A stretch of DNA of 64,000 bases from Annona cherimola (GCA_030490835.1 CM059973.1:63988008-64052007); one strand, 5' to 3'; numbered from the stretch's first letter, positions 44,929 to 56,945 are shown. The notes: generated from the sequence alone by a model not told the origin. Translations and numbers: made by a program.

Positions 44929-47097
44929 ATATACACAAAAAGAGTCAACAAAAACTAAAGGTAATATAATTTCAAAAATTAAATAATGGAATTTAAAGGA
45001 AAACAACATGGAACTTTTTAGTAAAAGAATAAGAGAAGAAGGAAAATGGGATACACGAGAAGATGGAGTAGAATTAATGTGGGATAAATTGACAACTAAC
45101 ATAAAAGAAGCAGAACAAAGTATTGTAGGAATATATAAAGATTGTAGATCCTCACACAGGAAAACTTGGTGGTGGAATGAGGATGTTTCAAAAGCTATAA
45201 ATACTAAACAAGAAAATTTTAAAATATAGTAGAGAAATAAAAATGATAAAAACATACAAAAATAAAAACTATCAAAAAAAGCTACTAAAAAGATTATTAG
45301 CGATACTAAACACAAAGCTTATGACAACTTTTATGACAGATTATGTACTAGACAAGGTGAAAATGATATTTTTAAGTTGGCTAAATTAAGAGAAAATAAA
45401 GACAGATTTAACACATATTAGATGTATTAAAAGCGAAGAAAAGAGTTCTAGTAAAAGATGATAACATTAAAGAAAGATAGAAAACTTATTTTTATAGTTT
45501 ACTAAACGATACCCCACACGAACATTTAACATTATATGTTAGTTTAAATAGAGAAGAAAATAGAAATATTAGTTATTTTCCAAAAATTCGAATATCTGAA
45601 GTAAAGGAAGCCCTAAGAAAAATGAAAATAGGAAAAGCCTTAGACTTAGATAATATACCAATTGAGGCATGGAAGTGCATGAGAGATGTAGGTGCAACAT
45701 GGTTAATAAATTTCTTTAATAAGATTATAAAATAAAGTTAATGCTAAGTGAATGGAGGAAAAGCATTGTAGTCTCAATCTATAAAGATAAGGGAGATATT
45801 CAAAGTCATGCAAATTGTTGTAGAATAAAACTAATGAGTCATACTATGAAATTATAGGAAAGAGTAATTGAACATAGACTAAAACAGAAAACTAATTTAT
45901 CTGAAAATTAATTTGGTTTATGTCAGGAAGACCAACTACTAAAGCTATTTTCTTACTTAGATAACTATTTAAAAAGTGCAGGGAGAAAGAAAGAACTTAT
46001 ATATGATTTTTATTGATTTAGAAAAAACATATGATCGAGTACCAAGAAAGTTAATATGACAAGTGATAAAAAAAATTAATAATAGATAGATTGATATTAT
46101 TAAAGATATGTACGATGGACTATTATAAATGTGAGGACCATTAGTGAAAATATTAATATTTTCCCAGCTAAAATAGGTTTACATCGAGGCTCAGCATTGA
46201 GTCTTTACCTTTTTACCTTAGTAATGGATGAATTACTAGACATTTCTAAGAAAAAGTACCTTAGTGTATATTATTTGCAGATAATATTGTTCTAATAGAT
46301 GAAACTAAAGAAGGACTGAATTTAAAATTAAATAGGTGGGTAGATGCTTTAGAATCTAATGGTTTTAGAATTAGTTGCACAAAACTGAATATATGAAATG
46401 CAATTTTAATAATAGTGAGAACCTGGATGAGGAACCAATTAAGATTTTAGATCAAGTACTAACAAGAACTAATCACTTCTAGTGCTTAGATTCAATAGTT
46501 CAAGAGAATGGGAAAATTGAGAAAAATATAATACATAAAATTCAAGTAAGATGGAAGAAATGACAAAGTGCGTCAGGAATTTTGTATGACTGTCGAGTTC
46601 CAATCAAACTAAATTTTTTTTTTATAATACTATGATTAAACCTATTATGCTTTATGAGGGAAAATGTTAAGTAGTTAAAGAATAACATATACAAAAATAA
46701 GCGTAGCGAAAATAAGAATGTTAAAGTGGATGAGTGGTAAAACAAGAAAAGATAAAATTAAGAATGAACTAATTTGAGGAAACCTAAAAGTGAAACCAAT
46801 TTGTGATAAAATGAGAGAAAATAGACTAAGATAATTTGGTCATGTTAAAAGGAAACCTGAAGTAGCATCAGTTAGAAGGACAAAATTTATCTAAGTAAAA
46901 GGTGGCAGGATAATGAGAGGAAGACCCAAAAAATATGGATAGAAGTAATTAAATAAAATTTAAAAATATTACAAATTACACAAAATTTAATCTTAAATCG
47001 CCAATAATGACATAATAGAATCCATGCAGCTAACTCCACGTAGGTGGAAAATGGCTTATAATGATAATGATGATGATGAAATATTATATAACAGTTA

Positions 47098-47870
47098 TGT
47101 ATAAATAGTTATATTAAATAAAAAAAATTTGACAAGGTAGAAATATTAATTAAGAAATATGTGAGTTAAATATATAGGATGTATATTATTTATATTAATT
47201 CTGTATTTTAAAATATATTAATAATCGGATGCCCACCCATCTAAGGTGGGCATCCACTTAATCAAAATGGCCAGTTAGTATTAACTATACGTGCTCACAT
47301 TTTAAACTCAGAAGTTTACATATTAGCATTTTAAACCTCTTAAAGTTTCATTCTTTGCATTTTAAAACTTTTGCCACTTACGATGTTAAAAAACACTATC
47401 ACCCCCATGTGTAACAAAAAAAAAACCTTTTGCATTTGTATAAAAGTCAAAAAATGCAATGTGAAATCTAAGCAACACAATTAGTCTCTCTCATGTAATA
47501 GAAAACATCCCCAAATCCCCAAATTGGAGATCAATTTTGATGATAGTTCCTAAATATTTTGAGCAAGGGTGTTTTTAATATTGCGCATAAGCTGATGAAG
47601 CTTTTTTAAAGACATAAGGACCAAGGGTTTAAAATGCAAAAATAAAACTTGAAAGGGTTTAATATTACTATGCAAATTTGGTGGTTTAGGATGCAAATAT
47701 GCATAATTAAAAGGTTTAAAATGCAATTTTTTCTTAATTTCTTATATACCAATGGATTTTAGAAAATTTCTTACATATTCACAAATTTTATCGATATTCC
47801 TTCCATACTCAAGCCATTAGGCTCATTAGCTAGGATAGAGTTTTAGATATATATTTTTTATATCTCCAAA
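47098..47870 (+). repeat. Degenerate repeat unit, copy B (continued)
   Basis: 47225-47740 matches copy A 6840-7480 and copy D 58140-59290 (ACGATGTTAAAAAACACTATC, AGAAAACATCCC, GCTTTTTTAAAG). It runs to AAGCCATTAGGCTCATTAGC at about 47807, which is also at 59348 in copy D. No gene. Confidence 0.7.
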
Positions 47871-47884
47871 TTACCCATCCATAT

Positions 47885-50800
47885 TAAATGGAAAATATAG
47901 TGAGCTACACCATCTCAATTCCCAAATGACATCTAACCAAAGTGATGAGAACATTAGGGGGGTTCAACATCAAATCCACCTTCTTCTTGAGGAGGAGGAG
48001 GAACTATGACAACAACGGGCGAAGGTCATTTGGCTGCAACAAGAGAATAGAAAATATTATTTTTTTCATAGAATGGCATCCAAATAAAGGCGCCACAACT
48101 CCATTAAGGCTCTCATTGACAATGATGGTAATAGAGTATCTGATCAAAAGGAAATGCTAGAGCTCACTCTATCACCTTTCAGGAAGGTCTTCTCTACCTC
48201 GAACACATCAAATCTACACAAGATAACAGGGTTAGTCACCTTGAAAATCTCTTACGGCCAAAGAGAAAAGCTCATTAACCCCTTGTTAATGGATGAAATC
48301 GTGCAAGCTTTAAAGGCTATGATCCTCGCAAAAGCTCCCATCCCCAATGGCATGCCAACTAATTTTTTACAAAAACACTAAAATACTGTCAACCATGATT
48401 TTTTATGATGTGCAAATTCTTTATGGAAGAAAAATTCCCTTCTCAATAGTGTCAGCAATTTCAGAAATTGAATTCAATATCCTAATCCTAAAAAAGGAAG
48501 GGGCAGAAAGGCTAACCAATTTTGTTTTATTAGTCGATATAATGTAGCTTATAAAATTTTGTCTAAGGTGTTGGCTAATAGACTATGCCTCCATGAAGTT
48601 ATATCAATCCAACAAAGTGCATTTGCTCCTGGTCGCCAAATCATAAATAATATGCTGACAACATATGAAGCGATCCGCTCCATAAGTTAACATAACAAGG
48701 GCAATAGGAAAGAGGTGGCATTCAAACTAGATATGTCTAAGGTCTATGATAAAGTGGAATAAAATTTCCTTAGCAATATGATGGTCGCCATGAATTTTAG
48801 CAATGTCTGGATAAATCGGATAATGAGCTATCTAAGGTCTCTTTGATACCGAGTTCAGATTAATGGGCACAAAACTAAATACTTTCATCCTCAAAGGGGC
48901 TTGAGACAATGTGATCCACTTTCTCCATATCTTTATTTCATCTGTGCTGAGGCCACTCATTGCTTATTTCCCATGTACATCTACAACAACAACTTCATAA
49001 GATCAAATTATGTTATTGTGGACCTAGCCTCACCCATTTTTTTTTGCTGACGATGCTCTTATATTTCTCAAGGCCAATGAGGCAGAAGAAAGACAAGTGC
49101 TAGACATTTTTAAGCAGTATAATGAGTGCTCTGGGCAGGTTATCAACATCAACAAAACTACTTTGTTTTTTAACTTTAAAACCAACTAGGCACCTGGAAC
49201 TGCTATTATGAGGATGATTGACTCTACTGGACAGGAAATTCATTGTTACTTAGGGCTTCTTGTTTAGCTAGGCCAGTCAAAGAAGCGCATATTTAAAGAT
49301 CTCAAAGAGAAAATTTGGCGGAAAATTCAAGGTTAGAGAGGGAGACTTCTATCACGCAGTGGCAAGGAAATTTTGATAAAATTTGTTGCACAGGCAGTCC
49401 CCACATACACAATGAGCATTTTTCTTTTCTCTAAAATTTTTGTAGAAAAATTTATGGCATGCTTAGTAGAATCTGGTGGGTTAAAAAAAGATGGTAAACA
49501 TAAAATTAGTTGGGAGCATGAAGAGGCATGTTCAAGGCGAAGATTGTAGGGGGTATAGGATTCAGAGGCATCATAAACTTTAACTGTGCCCTACTAGCAA
49601 AGAAAGTATGGTGGCTAGCAAATACAAATTTGTTGTGCAACTCAACATTACAAGCCAAACAACCCAAGCATGGGAATCTATGGTCATGTAGAAGGCAGAG
49701 CAACTGATTCTTTCACATGGAAGAGCATCCTCAAAGTTAGAGATGTCATTTATAGTGGAGGCACATTGGTAATTGTCAACTAGTGGATTTTTTTTAGCGA
49801 TAGATAGCTCCCTACATACATTTGCAAAGCGAGCCTCTTCCAGCGTATATCCATGATGATGTATAGGTTAGTTTTATTCTTGATGAGCAAATTGGCCAGT
49901 GGAAGGACTTGTTGTTGCAAGCTGTTGGTGCATTAGGTCGAGATCTCATCACGTCCTTTCCTACACCAAACCTTGTGAAGACGATAGGTGGTTCTGGGAG
50001 CATGAAGTAGATAGTTGATACGCAGTTAAATCAACATACAAGACCTCATTGCAAATTGAAGGTTGCATGTTGGTAGTTGATGACATGGATTCAGCTCCTG
50101 ATCAGGCAGTTTACAAATTCATTTAAAAGACAAAACTCCTAAGCAAGATCCTTATTTTGGTTGGAGATTATTGAAAGATGCATTGCCCACATTGCACACC
50201 TTGCGTAGGTACAGTATTTTGCTGAATCCCACTTGTCTTTTCTGCAAGAAAGAGATGGAGGATATTCGTCATTTATTCGTCTAGTGAGAGTTGGTTCAAC
50301 TTGTGTGCCATCAAATCACGGGCTGCTGCCCTTCTAGAAGGTGATAAACGACGTCCAAAGTATCTTTAGATAGTTCATTTCTCCCCCACAAGGACATGAC
50401 TTCGCTCTCTTTCTCTTGTTTTGTTGGCATGTTTGGCATTTGAGAAATCAGTTAAGAGAAGAAGGAACCGAATCGACATTGGAAGATGTGAACAAGTGGT
50501 ATGCATAATATCTGGATCAATATAAGAAGGTGTTTGGCCTTATCAGGTCAAGTCTATTTGACCAACCACTTGTTGCAAAATGGGTAAAATCACTTCAAGG
50601 ACATTTTAAGATCAACGTGGATGCAAAAGGGACATTCGTAAAATTTATATGGGAGTTTGCAACAGTGATCAGAGATTTCAGAGGATTCTTCAACATTTTA
50701 AGATCAATGTGGATGGCAAAAGGGACATCCGAAAAATTTATATGGGGGTTTGCAACGGTGATCAGAGATTCCGGAGGATTCTTCATCATAGTCAGAGGAT

Positions 50801-51247
50801 GGAACCGGGTAAGTGTCTTAGACCCATTAGTTATGGAGGCCAATCATGTCAAGTGGGATCAGGAAATTAACCTCCGACACATCCAAATGGAATCAAATTC
50901 TTTAATTCTTTTTTGTTTTTTAGCTAACGAGAAGCCTATATTATCTCTTGTGAGAACTCTAATTGATAATATCATATAGGCTAAATCACATGATCGTTCA
51001 GTAACCTTTTACTATGTTGTACACTTAGACAACTCAGTAGCTCATCTTCTGGTTGACTTTATGTCTTGTAATTTTTCTTCCAATCTAGGGTAGTGGGCTA
51101 ATCCCCCACACTTTCTCAGGAAAAATTTTGTATAGATAATTTTTTGTTATTGAAATATATCAACAGCTCTATCACTCCTCCCTTTAAATCTCTCCATTTC
51201 TAGAGGTTGTTGGGTTAGAAAATATTTCTACTTTCCATAAAAAAAAA
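47885..51247 (+). pseudogene. L1-clade LINE with target duplication, heavily decayed
   Basis: Borders: TTACCCATCCATAT (47871-47884) and TTACCCACCCATAT (51248-51261). Copy D (59373) has the uninterrupted site. Plus-strand frames recall an L1 ORF2: [62 protein letters not shown], then the catalytic FADD after a T-run frameshift at about 49040, zf-RVT traces near 50150-50290, and an RNase H end (HFKINVD) at 50600-51060. A short A run ends it. At least a dozen stops and shifts; not functional. 5' truncated: no endonuclease domain. Confidence 0.85.
50601..50784 (+). repeat. 92 bp tandem duplication in the LINE RNase H region
   Basis: ACATTTTAAGATCAACG at 50601 and ACATTTTAAGATCAATG at 50693 start two adjoining 92 bp units. 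As 92 is not a multiple of three, the duplication shifts the frame, so it arose after the element ceased to be selected. Confidence 0.9.
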
Positions 51248-51261
51248 TTACCCACCCATAT

Positions 51262-52300
51262 GAATATGATTGCACGGTTGTACCACGGAAGCACTCCATC
51301 TCCGGTATCCAGTGAACCAGCAGTAGCTATCTTAGCAAATCCCATCGTCTGTTCTCTATAATTGCAGCAACCAGAACCACGCACACCTCTGTTTCTATGT
51401 GAAAATTAGCAACAAACGAGCACATTCCATGGAAACAGAATTAGCACGGGTACATTAGTCATTCTACTAGTGTGTGAATGAAGGCTTTTTTTTTTGAGCA
51501 GGAGTGTTAATGAACTTTGATATACACTGATTGTCTTTGATCAATAGGGATGCATTAATTATTTTACTTTTGCGTTGATTACTACTCACCCTAACGGTGT
51601 GTGGATTTGAGGAACTTAATTTGTTCATAATTCTTTGGCATGAAATGAATTCTTGAAAATGCATGGGCATACAAAGCATTAGGGTCAAAAATCGTGATTA
51701 TTTGGAAATTTCTCCATGTATAGAAGTAGATGGGAGGCACGCTTATTTCGAAGAGAACATGGAGGTGGGCCACTTGGATTAAATGGTGACGAATAGGACG
51801 CAAGTCTTCTTCCATGTACGTCCCATCCAGACTCCAAAAGGACCAAAACCTTTCATATTTCATTCTTTTCAGATTGCCCTCCAAGATGTGAGATAGGTGA
51901 ACTTAAGGCTAAATCCATGTCTACTTCTTATTATTCTCATGTACATTCGACTTGAAAGCCATGTGCACGTATGATTTGCTTAAAACATGTAACTCAAAAT
52001 TTAGATCTTAAATATATTTTTCGATCGACCAAAAAAATCACATATAAATTCATCTGAAATTCATACAAGGCTTGTCAAAAAACCAATAGATCTCATATCT
52101 AAAAATGCACATTGAAATTTATCCGAAAATTCCCAATCAATATCATCAGAAAAATATGTTATAACAATTCACATCCACATTAAAATAGAAAAATCTTTAA
52201 GAAAGAAATCCTACTTACCTGAAATAGCAAAGTAGTCAAATTTCTTCGCTAGGGTTCCACATCAATTCTGAAATATATGCTTCTAGTTTACTTCAATCCC
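51262..52300 (+). repeat. Degenerate repeat unit, copy B (continued)
   Basis: Matches copy D 59385-60710 (AGCAACTATCTTAGCAAATC-like, CAAAAATCGTGATTATTTGG), except that copy D has the extra element 59977-60377. 52130-52290 matches copy A 365-540. The stretch equivalent to 1-340 of copy A is missing at about 52115. Minus-strand ORFs in 51184-51884 are not conserved as proteins. Confidence 0.75.
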
Positions 52301-52309
52301 CACACTTAT

Positions 52310-52570
52310 TTAAATGCATTGATACTTTATACAATAATTTATCTATATATAAATTATGTAGAAAATAGTTTGTGTTGAAAAAACAACTTTAAAGTTGTTA
52401 TTTATATCAAACTATTTTATTACGTTGAATTTGTATTATTTTCAGATGGAGTCTATACACATATCCAATTTGGATGAAAATTGGTATGATAATGGAATAC
52501 ATAATTCTAAATAGAATTGATAGAATATATTATAATTTTATGATTATGTAGGGCTCATCTAAGGTAACTG
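52310..52570 (+). repeat. Dispersed element, plus orientation (also at 6270, 57300, 63060)
   Basis: Shares CATTGATACTTTATA, TATCAAACTATTTTATTACG and TTTTCAGATGGAGTCTATA-like words with the inverse of 6270-6555 and 63060-63260, and with 57300-57830. AT-rich, no coding. Family unknown. Confidence 0.55.
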
Positions 52571-52609
52571 CACTAGAATATTTTTCTTTATACATAAAAC
52601 TTTAGTAGG

Positions 52610-52810
52610 TTAAGCAGGTTAAATGGGTTAAATAGGCTAAATGGGTTACTAAACAGGTTGACAGATTATCAAATGATAACTCTAATCCATTTATATAATT
52701 AAATAATTGAATGAGTTAGTGGATCATAACCTATTTATTCAAAAATCCTAACTCAAACTCATTTATAAATGGGTTGGACGAGCAGGTTGATCATGACCAT
52801 TACCATTCTA
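52610..52810. mobile_element. Right half of the hAT-like element of 1434-2036
   Basis: GGTTAAATGGGTTAAATAGG-type repeats and the end CATGACCATTACCATTC correspond to the right half of 1434-2036 and 62090-62660. The left half is missing. Confidence 0.5.
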
Positions 52811-52831
52811 ATAATGCCTAGAATTGGTGAT

Positions 52832-52966
52832 GGTGTTATTAAATGATATTGACATATTAATAATAATATTACTTCTGGCGTTATTTAATGATATTGACAT
52901 ATTAATAATAATATTACTTCTGGTGTTATTTAATGATATTGACATATTAATAATAATATTACTTAT
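52832..52966. repeat. 45 bp tandem repeat (x3)
   Basis: Units start at 52832, 52877 and 52922, each about GGTGTTATTTAATGATATTG followed by ACATATTAATAATAATATTA. The period is 15 codons, so a repetitive Ile/Leu/Asp ORF runs through it by chance. The same sequence is present once, in inverse orientation, at about 751-785 (copy A) and 61413-61447 (copy C). Confidence 0.9.
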
Positions 52967-53011
52967 GTTTTGTTTGTTTAATGCTAAATGGATTGATGGA
53001 ATTTATTTTAG

Positions 53012-53164
53012 GTGATGTTTGGGATTGTGAAGGGGGTACAAAGTTGTGGAATGAGATGGGCCCAAGCTCCTATTCAAAATATGCCCAGCCATCACCTGAT
53101 ATTATCATCCCATATATCCCATTCCATCCTAACTCATCCCACTCATGCATAATCCCAAATATCC
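53012..53164. mobile_element. Small MITE with empty site in copies A and C
   Basis: 153 bp, GGTGATGTTTGGGATT to AATCCCAAATATCCC, flanked by TTTA on both sides. The flanking DNA is the inverse of copy A 655-720, where AATTTCTAAAATAAATTCC is uninterrupted, so the insertion borders are directly confirmed. Confidence 0.85.
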
Positions 53165-53279
53165 CTTTAGAAATAATGTTAATGAATTTATATTAATTAA
53201 TGGGCCAAATGCACTTTAAGTTATGGTACAAGCAACTACACTGTAACATATATATATATTAGGCCCACTTCTGTGTAAA

Positions 53280-54310
53280 TGGGTTACATAAAATCGGTTT
53301 CACATAACCTCTCAAATTTTAAGATTTTGATACTTAATAAAAAAATTCAATACATTCATTGCATATAATATCATTTATTTAGTTATGAGGCCAAATTTTA
53401 ATCAAATCCAATTTATGTATAGGTCATATTTGCTCAAAAATAGGTAACTTCATGTGTAAATTAGGAAAAATGCTTAGATCTATTTACATATATATTGGAA
53501 TATATTAATACTCTATAAAATCATTTATCTATATATTGATGATATCTTAGACTGTTTAGATATTGAAAATGCTACTTAGCATTAAATCATTTTATTACAT
53601 TAATTTTACATGTTTATAGATGAAGCCCATATACAGTAATATTAGAAAAATGAAAGGATTTCTATAATAATATAAATAATGCTAAATACAATAGATAGAG
53701 TAGGTTTTTCATCAACTATCTAAATACTAAAAAACGGAGAGAATTAAATAAAGAGGGGGGTTTCATAGAAGCATTCCCATGTATATATGTGTATGTGTGT
53801 GTGTGTGTGTGTTTATATATATCAATGTCATTTTTATGAAACCCCTTTTCTATATAACCTCTTCTATTTTTAAATCTTGATAATTAATGAAAAACTCATT
53901 CTATCCATTATATTTAGCATTATTTATATTATCATGGAAACCCTCTCATTTATTCTGTATCATTGTATAGGGATCCAACCTATAAATGTATAAAATTAAC
54001 CTAATAAAATAATTTAATATTAAAATATCAACTTTAAAGTAGTTTTTGAAACATCTAAACCATCTAAAATATTGTTAATATGTGGATAAATGATTCTACA
54101 AAATATTATTACATTTTAATACATTTGCGAATGTATTTAAGGATTTTTCAAATTTACACATGAATATATATATCGAGCAAATGTGGCCATACACATACTT
54201 GATTGAGATGAAATTTGATCTATTAGATAAAAAGTTGATATTAATACAATTAATACATTGAATTTTAAATTAATTATCAATATCTCAAAAATTAATGAGT
54301 TACTTAAGAC
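53280..54310. repeat. Head-to-head inverted pair of a dispersed element
   Basis: 53280-53760 in one orientation and about 53835-54310 in the other are inverted copies (ATAATATAAATAATGCTAAA on the left; TTTAGCATTATTTATATTAT on the right), each related to 57300-57830. Between them is a (TG)n tract at about 53788-53812. No coding sequence. Confidence 0.65.
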
Positions 54311-54436
54311 TGCTTCCTACAGCCACCTAACCTTTATTTTCCCACTACTGTCCTAATTTTATTTTCCCGTTAATGTTCTGTTTCTATTTTTTGCTACCCG
54401 CAAAACACTGTCTCGCCAAAAACCTCATAACTTATA

Positions 54437-54845
54437 GGATCCCAATCATATACACCCGGGTGCATTCAGCCTCAATGCACCCGGGTGTACTACACCCATT
54501 TTTTTTATTTTTTTTGAAATTTTTTTCATGAATCTGTTAATATAGGTTTGTTTAACATATGTGTCAATTTTTACTATTTTTGGAGATTTTTAGATATTTT
54601 TTTTAGATTTTTAAAAATCAGTGGCATTTTCCGTAATTTAAAATTACCGAAAATGCCACTGATTTTTAAAAATCTTAAAAAAATATCTAAAAGTCTCCAA
54701 AAATAGTAAAAATTGATACATATGTTAAATAAACCTAGATTAACCATTGTGTAAAAAAATTTTCAAAAAAAAATAAAAAAAAATGGGTGTGGTACACCCG
54801 GGTGCATTGAGGCTGAATGCACCCGGGTGTATATGATTGGGATCC
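54437..54845. mobile_element. Palindromic MULE-type MITE, best copy
   Basis: 409 bp, flanked by the perfect 9 bp duplication TAACTTATA (54428-54436 and 54846-54854), the Mutator signature. The two arms (about 195 bp each) are nearly perfect inverted copies, with ends GGATCCCAATCATATACACC / GGTGTATATGATTGGGATCC. Each arm has the self-complementary block TGCACCCGGGTGTA and the word CAGTGGCATTTTC near the centre. No coding sequence; it must be mobilised by a MULE elsewhere. Confidence 0.9.
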
Positions 54846-55136
54846 TAACTTATACATCTATATAAAAGAAAAAATCTTGGTTTGGAAGGACGTTTCAAAC
54901 CTCATACCTCTCGCACACGTACAGACTTGGATAAAACAAGTGTGACTTCAATTTTGCGATAAAAAAAAAAATCACTTCGATTCTCATTTGTAGTCAAGAT
55001 TAGGACATTTAATTTTAAATATCTTAGCTAGATTTCTAGGCTTCGGTAGTATATATGCATTAGTTTATTTTAAGGTTTAAATACTAAAAAAAATTACTTG
55101 AGAGTTGTGTATACGACTGGACGTGGAAGTGTCACT

Positions 55137-55266
55137 TATAGATTCTGGAAAAAAATGATTTTTGCAAATATGCTTATAATATTTTGCCAACAATATTTGA
55201 CTTATAGATTCTGGAAAAAAAATGATTTTTGCAAATATGCTTACAATATTTTGCCAACAATATTTG
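55137..55266. repeat. 64-65 bp tandem duplication at the foldback edge
   Basis: Two units starting TTATAGATTCTGGAAAAAAA at 55137 and 55201. The duplication includes both flank and element edge, so it happened after insertion. Confidence 0.8.
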
Positions 55267-55706
55267 ACCAATATTGCATCCGTATCTTTAAATTTGTTAA
55301 TATCGCAAATATAACCACAAAGTTTGTATGAAATTGCAAGCGTACTTTTCAGTATAATGCTGTTAAAATTTTTGTAAAATGATGTTAATGTCCGTTAAGC
55401 CAAACGATACACTTACAATTTTTGCAAATGTTATAAGTATATTTGCAAAAATATCTAAAATAATAATAATATATATAATAATGAAATAGCAAATATATCT
55501 ACAATATTTGAAAAATTACAAGTGTATCACTTAGCTTAAAAGGACATTATTTTCATTTTACAAATATTTCAATGGAGTTATAATGGAAAAGACACTTACA
55601 ATTTCATATAAAATTTGTGGAATATTTGTAATATCAGCAAATTTATAGACACGGATGCAATATTAATCAAATGTTGTAGGCATATTTGCAAAAATTTCGA
55701 AAAAGA
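55153..55706. mobile_element. Foldback element with empty site in copies A and C
   Basis: The arms are inverted copies: GCAAATATGCTTACAATATT and AATATTGCATCCGTATCT on the left pair with AGACACGGATGCAATATTAA and TGTAGGCATATTTGC on the right. In copies A (about 2077) and C (about 62705) the sequence TTTTGG-GAAAAAAGGACC-like is continuous, so the element sits in an A run. Related arms lie near 17866-18000 and 30780-30860. Confidence 0.7.
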
Positions 55707-56527
55707 CCCACTTTTGGGGAAAATTTTGCAACGTGTAAATGGTGGTAAAGTAAATATTTTTAAAAAATGTGAAAGCCACTAGATTTGATTAGCATAAAGT
55801 GAGAATAAATCAAATAATTATGTGAAAAATGATCAAAATATAGGATTAAAAATGATTAAAAACAGTTAGATAAGTAAGGTTTCAAAATATTTATATGAGA
55901 TTACGTGGAAGTGATGGGAAACCATAGTTCCCAAAAAAACATACTGCCAAACGTCTCCTACCCAAGTCTTCTAAGCACTTACCAGCAAGTGCTACTTTTT
56001 CACAAGATATTAATTTTTCGTATACAAAAAGATATTAATTTTAAAATAAGAAATAAAGGATTTCAAAAAAATTTTATGAAAAATTAAGAGATTTTTGTAT
56101 CCATACCTACAACGTTTGAGCAAAATTTGAAATATGTTATGACTTCTGTAAAATTTGTATTTATACAAATAAGACTTAACTGAAATTGAAGCGTACCTGC
56201 AAATGCTAAATGTTTTTGAAAAATGATTAAAAAAAGCCAACGTAAACAATAAAATGAAAAAAATATATTCAAATGCCTTTTTCAAAAATTTTTATTTTTT
56301 TAAAAGAATTTCCTTATATTAAACAGATCGATTTTGTTACTTTTTAGAAATAGTTCTATTTCAATATATTTTTTAAATTTTAATGAGTAAATTCTTCTTG
56401 TGCTCCTAATTCCTAATATACATACAATTTTTCATTAATTGCTCTCATACTTATGATATCTGACCCTAAATTCATAATAGACTCATGACTTCACAAACTC
56501 TGTTAGCTAGCAAAAGAAAATGACTAA

Positions 56528-56792
56528 GGGTGTGTTTGGGAATGGATAAAACTTTTGATGAAAAGTTGTCAAATGATGTGATGTGATAGGGGTGATGATG
56601 AAGAATAAATAGGATAAAGTTGAAATAGATAGGTTTGTTGTGTTGGTAGTTGTGTAGAAATGATTAAAAAGTAGGGTAGTTGTATAGAAAAATGTGAAGA
56701 AATGATTAAAAAATAGGGTAGTTGTGGAGAGTGAAAAGTTTTAGATTGAAAAGTTTTAACTTGACAACTTTTTGTTGTTAACAAACACACCC
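56528..56792. mobile_element. Tourist-like MITE
   Basis: 265 bp, GGGTGTGTTTGGG to ACAAACACACCC with TAA on both sides, the classical PIF/Harbinger 3 bp target. Same family as 34057, 37040 and 44648. Confidence 0.85.
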
Positions 56793-56826
56793 TAAGATGC
56801 GCAGTCCTTAAAAACGGTGAAGATGG

Positions 56827-56945
56827 GAGTCCGGCGCTCTAGCGCAGCGGTGACTCATCGTGGCATGGTTGCCATCGGTCCAGGATCAAATCCCTGAGAC
56901 AGCAGAAACAAAAGACCCGACCCAAAAAAAAAAAAAAAAAAAAAG
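56827..56945 (+). mobile_element. Short tRNA-derived SINE with 11 bp target duplication
   Basis: Flanked by GGTGAAGATGG (56816-56826 and 56946-56956). Copies A (about 2190) and C (about 62825) have the uninterrupted site. Starts GAGTCCGGCGCTC; the A box TAGCGCAGCGG is at 56840-56850 and the B-box-like GGATCAAATCC at 56883-56893, 43 bp apart. A short CAGAAACAAAAGACCCGACC stretch follows and a 20-odd A tail ends it. At about 119 bp it is little more than a tRNA-like head plus tail. Confidence 0.85.

Larger units (their letters stand above)
43580..47078 (+). pseudogene. RTE-clade LINE, near full length, with 19 bp target duplication
   Basis: Flanked by AAATATTATATAATAGTTA (43561-43579) and the same with one change (47079-47097), so both ends are known. 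Decayed frames give an apurinic endonuclease domain (INIARLQETRW, VINVISAYAPQ, SQIDFFF; about 43970-44640), then a reverse transcriptase (45600-46400: KMKIGKALDLDNIPIEAW, GLHRGSALSLYLFTLVMDE, ADNIVLIDETK), and a 3' tail of ATG repeats (47060-47078). A MITE splits it at 44648-44928. Many stops and frameshifts; non-functional. RTE elements encode one protein that nicks DNA and copies its own RNA there. Confidence 0.9.

Noticed and set aside
52824..53015. Hydrophobic repeat protein ORF
   Set aside because: A by-product of the 45 bp tandem repeat, whose unit is non-coding in the other copies.
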